Positions 20,117 through 24,274 of a stretch of DNA of 24,274 nt are shown piece after piece (the stretch's first letter is position 1; each line of letters begins with the position of its first letter). The position numbers were made by a program, and so were the translations under genes. The stretch is from a virus. The stretch lies in the IMG/VR virus record IMGVR_UViG_3300032117_000153, positions 1-24,274 of that record. The stretch is one strand, 5' to 3'. The notes under the pieces are model-generated. The model saw only the letters and a list, made by a program, of their open reading frames with translations, did no database searches and was not told the DNA's origin.

Positions 20117-21802
20117 GTGCTTAAAAACAAACAGAACTACCTAAATAACCCGAATCTACCAGCTGTAGACTCAGAATTCGAGTATTCACCAGAGATGTTG
20201 GCGGATTTAAAGAAGTGCGCCGTAAACATACTCTACTTTGCTGAAAACTTCTTCTATATAGTATCCCTTGACGAAGGAAAACAAACAATTGACCTTCATT
20301 TATGTCAAAAGAGGGTGTTACGTAAGATGAGAGACAATAGATTCTTTATATTGCTAGCATCTAGACAGATTGGTAAAACCACTTTAATGACAATCTATGC
20401 ATTATGGGTTGCATGCTTTCAAAAAGACCAGTCTATATTAATTGTAGCTAATAAAGAAGGTACAGCAATTGAAATCTTTAGAAGAATTAGACTTGCATAT
20501 GAAGAATTACCAAATTGGTTAAAGCCTGGAGTTAAGGAGTACGGTAAAACGTCCATGTCCTTGGCAAACGGTTGTAGAATTGGTATATCTACCACAACTG
20601 GTACTGCTGCCAGAGGTCAATCTATCAACGTTCTTATATTAGACGAGTTGGCGTTTATTGAATCACATTTAGTTGATGAATTTTGGAAATCGGTTTACCC
20701 AATCGTTTCATCATCCAAGAAATCTAAAATCTTTATAGCTTCCACCGCAAACGGTACAGGCAACTTATTCCATAACTTATATTCTGGAGCAGAAACAGAA
20801 CGTAACGGGTGGGCAAGTGATAAAATTTTATGGAATGAAATTCCTGGTAGAGATGAAAAGTGGAAAATAGAAACAATTGCAACTATTGGTAGTCAAGATG
20901 CATTCAATCAAGAGTTTAACTGCGAATTTTTAGACTCTGGTGAAAGTTCCCTTAATGACGAGTTATACGAAAAACTTTCCGTTTATGTTAAACAACCAAT
21001 GTATGTGATGGAGGAAGGAAGGTATCAAATTTGGGAAGAACCTAATGATAGTAAAATCTATGCAGTGGGAGTGGACGTTAGTGAAGGTATAGACAAGGAC
21101 GCTTCAGTAATACAAATTATGGATGTAACTGACCTTACTTGTATAAAGCAAGTAGCATGTTATCACAATAATGGCATATCTCCAGTCAATTTTACAAACA
21201 AGTTAAATGAAATTTTAACGCAATGGGGTAAACCTTTAGTTTGCATAGAGAGAAATAACTGTGGAGCTCAGGTTGTAGACAACTTAAGAGCTAATTTTGA
21301 CTATGATAATATAGTATCATGGGGAGCATCCACTGCAGGTAGAGAAAAAGATGTACTTGGTATAGTATCTCATACAAACACCAAATACACCGGCATTACT
21401 AATATGAGATACTGGGTTAACCAGTTAGAAGTGGTACAAATTAGAGATATAGCATTATTAAAAGAATTTAAAACCTTTGTAAGACATCCAAATGGTACGT
21501 GGTCTGCTAAGAAAGGCGCTGGATACCATGATGATAGGGTAATGTCTATGGTTTGGTCTCTTATTATATTAGAGAAGGGATTAGTAGAAAAGCATTTTGA
21601 AGTAATACAAACAGACTTCAACGGTAGACCATTAAAATTAAAGCAACTAGATTTTGGTATTAAATATTTTACTGATCCTAATTCTTTCTATAATGAAAGA
21701 GGCGGTGCAGCTTCTGCAATGCCTTCTATTATATCAGATAGAGTCCAAGGTGATGATGATTTAGCAACGTTAGTGGCTATGGGATATAAACCTTTACAAT
21801 GA
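20117..21802 (+). CDS. 17: Terminase large subunit (T4 gp17-like)
   Basis: DNA-packaging motor: ATPase plus headful nuclease, acting at the prohead portal. The 561 residues compare with 610 in T4. The Walker A is SRQIGKTT (82-89), Walker B LILDE with Asp176-Glu177, and the coupling motif STANGTG follows. The C-terminal RNase H-like nuclease has Asp320 (VGVDVSEG), Glu378 (LVCIERNN) and Asp472/Asp473 (YHDDRV), so the catalytic set is complete. The N-terminal NYLNNPNLPA is a typical T4-type terminase leader. The start is GTG at 20117; it is the only sensible start, as the divergent promoter lies just upstream. The stop overlaps the tail tube start (ATGA). Confidence 0.96.
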   Translation: MLKNKQNYLNNPNLPAVDSEFEYSPEMLADLKKCAVNILYFAENFFYIVSLDEGKQTIDLHLCQKRVLRKMRDNRFFILLASRQIGKTTLMTIYALWVACFQKDQSILIVANKEGTAIEIFRRIRLAYEELPNWLKPGVKEYGKTSMSLANGCRIGISTTTGTAARGQSINVLILDELAFIESHLVDEFWKSVYPIVSSSKKSKIFIASTANGTGNLFHNLYSGAETERNGWASDKILWNEIPGRDEKWKIETIATIGSQDAFNQEFNCEFLDSGESSLNDELYEKLSVYVKQPMYVMEEGRYQIWEEPNDSKIYAVGVDVSEGIDKDASVIQIMDVTDLTCIKQVACYHNNGISPVNFTNKLNEILTQWGKPLVCIERNNCGAQVVDNLRANFDYDNIVSWGASTAGREKDVLGIVSHTNTKYTGITNMRYWVNQLEVVQIRDIALLKEFKTFVRHPNGTWSAKKGAGYHDDRVMSMVWSLIILEKGLVEKHFEVIQTDFNGRPLKLKQLDFGIKYFTDPNSFYNERGGAASAMPSIISDRVQGDDDLATLVAMGYKPLQ

Positions 21803-22422
21803 TGGCAGATTTACCTATAATTCAACAATCACAACTTAACAAAAGTAGGAAAGATAAATTTCTATTGGTGTTTAATTTGCCGCCTATCTTAAGAAACAAC
21901 AATACCAATGACCTTTCTGTTAGAGGGCAAGATATTATCAACCAAAATTCAGTGCAATTTTCAGTATATGGTTCAGTTGTGCCGCAAATACAGGTTCCCG
22001 ACATAGTAGCACCATACTCTGGCCAAAGCTATAAGGTATCTTCTAATGCAAGACCACCCTACGAAAACATATCAGTGAATTTTACAGTTGATAACCAATT
22101 TAATAACTACTGGGTGATATATTCCTGGCTTAACTTGTTAAACGACCAGCAACAATCAATTTACGATGCTGCTCAAGACGTTCCTAACGGTACAATATAT
22201 AACAGCTCCGGTAAATTAGCAACCCCATTACAACCACAATCATATCAAACAGATATCACAGTATATGGCAAGGATGAATTTGATAACAATGTTATCCAAT
22301 TTACATACACTAAAGCATTTCCAGTTTCATTAGGTAATATAGACTACAATTATAGAGAGCCGGGTGAGATGGAAACAACTTTTGAATTTGCGTTCTCTCA
22401 ATTCTTCGCAAGTTTAATATAA
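21799..22422 (+). CDS. 19: Tail tube protein (T4 gp19-like)
   Basis: A 207-residue protein with the layout of T4-type tail tube proteins (gp19 is 163 residues): an N-terminal strand (DKFLLVFNLPP), VPQIQVPDIVAPYSGQSYKVSSNARPPYENISVNFTV in which strands pair across a turn, FNNYWVIYSWLNLLND as the helix, and a final part with TDITVYGKDEFDN, FTYTKAFPVSLGNIDYN and TTFEFAFSQFF. In T4 the tube polymerises inside the gp18 sheath. The match is by pattern; a tube-initiator or other tube-fold paralogue is the alternative. Two start codons, 21799 and 21802, are possible; both overlap or abut the terminase stop. The sheath gene follows after a late promoter. Confidence 0.75.
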   Translation: MMADLPIIQQSQLNKSRKDKFLLVFNLPPILRNNNTNDLSVRGQDIINQNSVQFSVYGSVVPQIQVPDIVAPYSGQSYKVSSNARPPYENISVNFTVDNQFNNYWVIYSWLNLLNDQQQSIYDAAQDVPNGTIYNSSGKLATPLQPQSYQTDITVYGKDEFDNNVIQFTYTKAFPVSLGNIDYNYREPGEMETTFEFAFSQFFASLI

Positions 22423-22439
22423 AAAGTTGTCCCAGAAAA

Positions 22440-22447
22440 TATAAATA
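22440..22447 (+). promoter_or_regulatory. T4 late promoter TATAAATA before the sheath gene
   Basis: Exact TATAAATA, followed by ATAACAT and the ATG at 22455. With T4 late promoter geometry the transcript would begin at or within about two bases of the start codon. Confidence 0.75.
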
Positions 22448-22454
22448 ATAACAT

Positions 22455-24274
22455 ATGGCTCTCTCAATTACGTCACCCGGTGTTCAGATCAATGAAATCG
22501 ATCTAAGTCAAACAGCAAACATACCGACTGGTACAAGCATTTTAGTTGCAGGCTATGCTCCTCAAGGCCCAACTGATGAAATTATTACCGTAACAAGTCT
22601 AGCAGAATGGGAAAACATTTTTGGTGCTCCTACCAATGCAGCAGAAAGATATTTTTACGAATCAGCTCAACCCCTATTCAACACCAACGCAGTGGTGAAT
22701 GCATATAGACTACCATATGGTAGTACTAACGGCCAAGGTTTTGGTTCCAATTATGGTGCATTAGTTTATCCAGTTACTGCAGTTGACGTAAATTGGCAGA
22801 ACGGAACCAATCCATATTACGGAAATGGTTTAACATATTTAAATTCAAATTCAGCAAATGTAATGTATCTAGTAGGTACCCCTACCCACTTTGAATTAAC
22901 ACCTACTCAATATAACAATTTACAAGGTGGTAGAGGAATTAATTGGAGTAACCAAGCTCTACCGTCGTTTAACAACATTAATCAATTTGGTAATGCAGGT
23001 ATTATTGTTTTAAATTCTGGTCAAACAGCAGTTGACAATTCATTCCAAGGCTATTATGTTGGTATTGCTGATAATTCAAACATTAATCCAGCTTCTAACT
23101 TTACAGATTTATTAGCAGTTGAAACAGTTGCATTTAGTGCAAATTATACACAAAATTACGTAAACATCCCAACAACAAGATTAGCATTTGCTCTTTCATC
23201 ACAATCTGAAAACGCATATTCACCGGCTAATAACAATGCAACATCAAATGTTGGTTCAAGTATATCTCAAGTATTAGAAACTTCACCATCATTTAATATT
23301 GGTACAGATACATTTAAAGACACTTTAATATTTGGTTTGTTTAAACTTAACCAATCTAATTACAACCCTACAACAACTCAATTATCTTACACATTTGTAG
23401 AAAATTATGTTGGTTCATTAGATTATTGGAGACAAATTAACCCATCTAACGGTGGTAACCCACAAAGCTTCTTTATTGACAATGTAAGCTTACCATCACC
23501 AAACATTGAAATCTTAGTCAATGACTTTATTTCACACAAGAATGGTCAAACTTGGTTAAACAATGTTGGTAGCCCTTCCAACTTTGCAAGAACAATTACA
23601 AGTGGTTATGCAAACCCAACAACGTTATTGCAACAGTTATCAGTACAGTTTGGTATTAACAATCCAAATACAGCTACAGCTCAAATTCAAGCTTTATCAG
23701 GTTCATTACTTAAATCGTATACAGCTTTAGGTAATGTAGATGCATTGTTTACAGTTGGTGCATATGCTAATACAAATACACAAACAAAAGATTTAGGTTC
23801 AATACCTACAAAGCTAAACAGAATGTTTGACATTGCTTCAAACACTGAGCAATATAATATTGATATTGCAATTGATGCAGGTATGTCAACAATATTTGCA
23901 AACAGTCAGTGGATACAAACACAAGCAACATTATCATCAACTCAAATTTACTTTGATGATTCAATCGTTGTTAATGCAGTATCTGGTTTAGCAGTTAATA
24001 ACTTTACTGATATGTCACCAGATGCAACGTTATACGCCGCAAATTGGGGAACAATATTCAATCTTTACGCTGGTTTTGCCGGTCTACAAAGAAAAGATCT
24101 ACTCTTTATTGCTGACTTACCAAGAAATATTTTTGTACAAGGTAGCAATTACTTGACGTTGTCTAACCCAAATAACAACTTCCCAGTAAACATTTATCTA
24201 CCAATACAAAATGTATTAGCTCCATTTAATACAAGCTATGCAACAACTTACGGTACATGGGGTCAAGTATTTGA
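22455..24274 (+). CDS. 18: Contractile tail sheath protein (T4 gp18-like), 3' end cut by window
   Basis: Main sheath protein of the contractile tail. The frame is open from ATG 22455 to the window edge, about 606 residues (T4 gp18 has 659). The start ALSITSPGVQINEIDLSQT is typical of sheath proteins, which begin with a P-G-V-x-x-x-E-I/V motif, and is followed by ILVAGYAPQGPTDEI and an F-G-x-P segment (WENIFGAP), then VVNAYRLPYG. The middle is Asn/Ser/Thr-rich, as in the surface domains of gp18. The visible end (ADLPRNIFVQG, then NNFPVNIYLPIQNVLAP) is approaching the conserved C-terminal domain. Codon use is like that of its neighbours. The exact late promoter 7 bases upstream supports the start. 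Confidence 0.93.
   Translation, partial: MALSITSPGVQINEIDLSQTANIPTGTSILVAGYAPQGPTDEIITVTSLAEWENIFGAPTNAAERYFYESAQPLFNTNAVVNAYRLPYGSTNGQGFGSNYGALVYPVTAVDVNWQNGTNPYYGNGLTYLNSNSANVMYLVGTPTHFELTPTQYNNLQGGRGINWSNQALPSFNNINQFGNAGIIVLNSGQTAVDNSFQGYYVGIADNSNINPASNFTDLLAVETVAFSANYTQNYVNIPTTRLAFALSSQSENAYSPANNNATSNVGSSISQVLETSPSFNIGTDTFKDTLIFGLFKLNQSNYNPTTTQLSYTFVENYVGSLDYWRQINPSNGGNPQSFFIDNVSLPSPNIEILVNDFISHKNGQTWLNNVGSPSNFARTITSGYANPTTLLQQLSVQFGINNPNTATAQIQALSGSLLKSYTALGNVDALFTVGAYANTNTQTKDLGSIPTKLNRMFDIASNTEQYNIDIAIDAGMSTIFANSQWIQTQATLSSTQIYFDDSIVVNAVSGLAVNNFTDMSPDATLYAANWGTIFNLYAGFAGLQRKDLLFIADLPRNIFVQGSNYLTLSNPNNNFPVNIYLPIQNVLAPFNTSYATTYGTWGQVF

Noticed and set aside
1-24274. tRNA genes, CRISPR arrays, introns, homing endonucleases, insertion sequences or DpdA in the window
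   Set aside because: Looked for and not seen; reading frames are continuous and conserved genes are uninterrupted.

Overview
The window is part of the genome of a T4-like myovirus (Straboviridae-like or marine 'T4 superfamily' phage). It carries recognisable homologues of T4 gp43 (DNA polymerase), UvsX, gp41 (helicase), gp32 (ssDNA-binding protein), gp45 (sliding clamp), gp61 (primase), gp14 (neck), gp17 (large terminase), a gp19-type tail tube protein and gp18 (tail sheath). The DNA is AT-rich. Genes are tightly packed, often with ATGA/TGATG overlaps, and no intergenic gap approaches 300 bases. No tRNA, insertion sequence, intron or CRISPR array was seen. Shine-Dalgarno sequences are almost absent, so the host may not depend on them, but the host cannot be named from this window.

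Layout. 1-4160: DNA polymerase (5' end outside the window), two small genes, uvsX. 4173-5357: queD and queC, two preQ0 (7-cyano-7-deazaguanine) biosynthesis genes. 5346-6563 (minus): a late-type, probably structural gene. 6615-8743: a translationally coupled cassette of class II glutamine amidotransferase, GNAT acetyltransferase, MazZ-like dNTP pyrophosphohydrolase and GT2-like glycosyltransferase. 8771-15892: replication block (helicase, a possible gp59 helicase loader, gp32, clamp, primase) with several small unknown genes. 15889-20091: small unknown and virion genes on both strands, including the gp14 neck protein and an acidic repeat protein. 20117-24274: terminase, tail tube-like protein and tail sheath (3' end outside the window).

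Regulation. Two promoter types can be read. Replication and nucleotide genes have sigma70-like promoters (TTGAYT, 16-17 bp, TATAAT). Virion-type genes and some small genes have T4-late-like TATAAATA or TTAAATA boxes. In both types the -10-like box ends only about 5-13 bases before the start codon, so many transcripts should be leaderless or nearly so. The uvsX and primase promoters, and possibly that of a small gene at 10139, carry inverted repeats centred on the -10 region, which look like operators.

The most interesting candidate system is queD/queC (with a QueC that has lost three of its four usual zinc cysteines) beside the amidotransferase/GNAT/dNTP pyrophosphohydrolase/glycosyltransferase cassette. 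This could be a 7-deazaguanine-type DNA hypermodification pathway. The transglycosylase (DpdA), QueE and FolE are not in this window, so that reading is inference.
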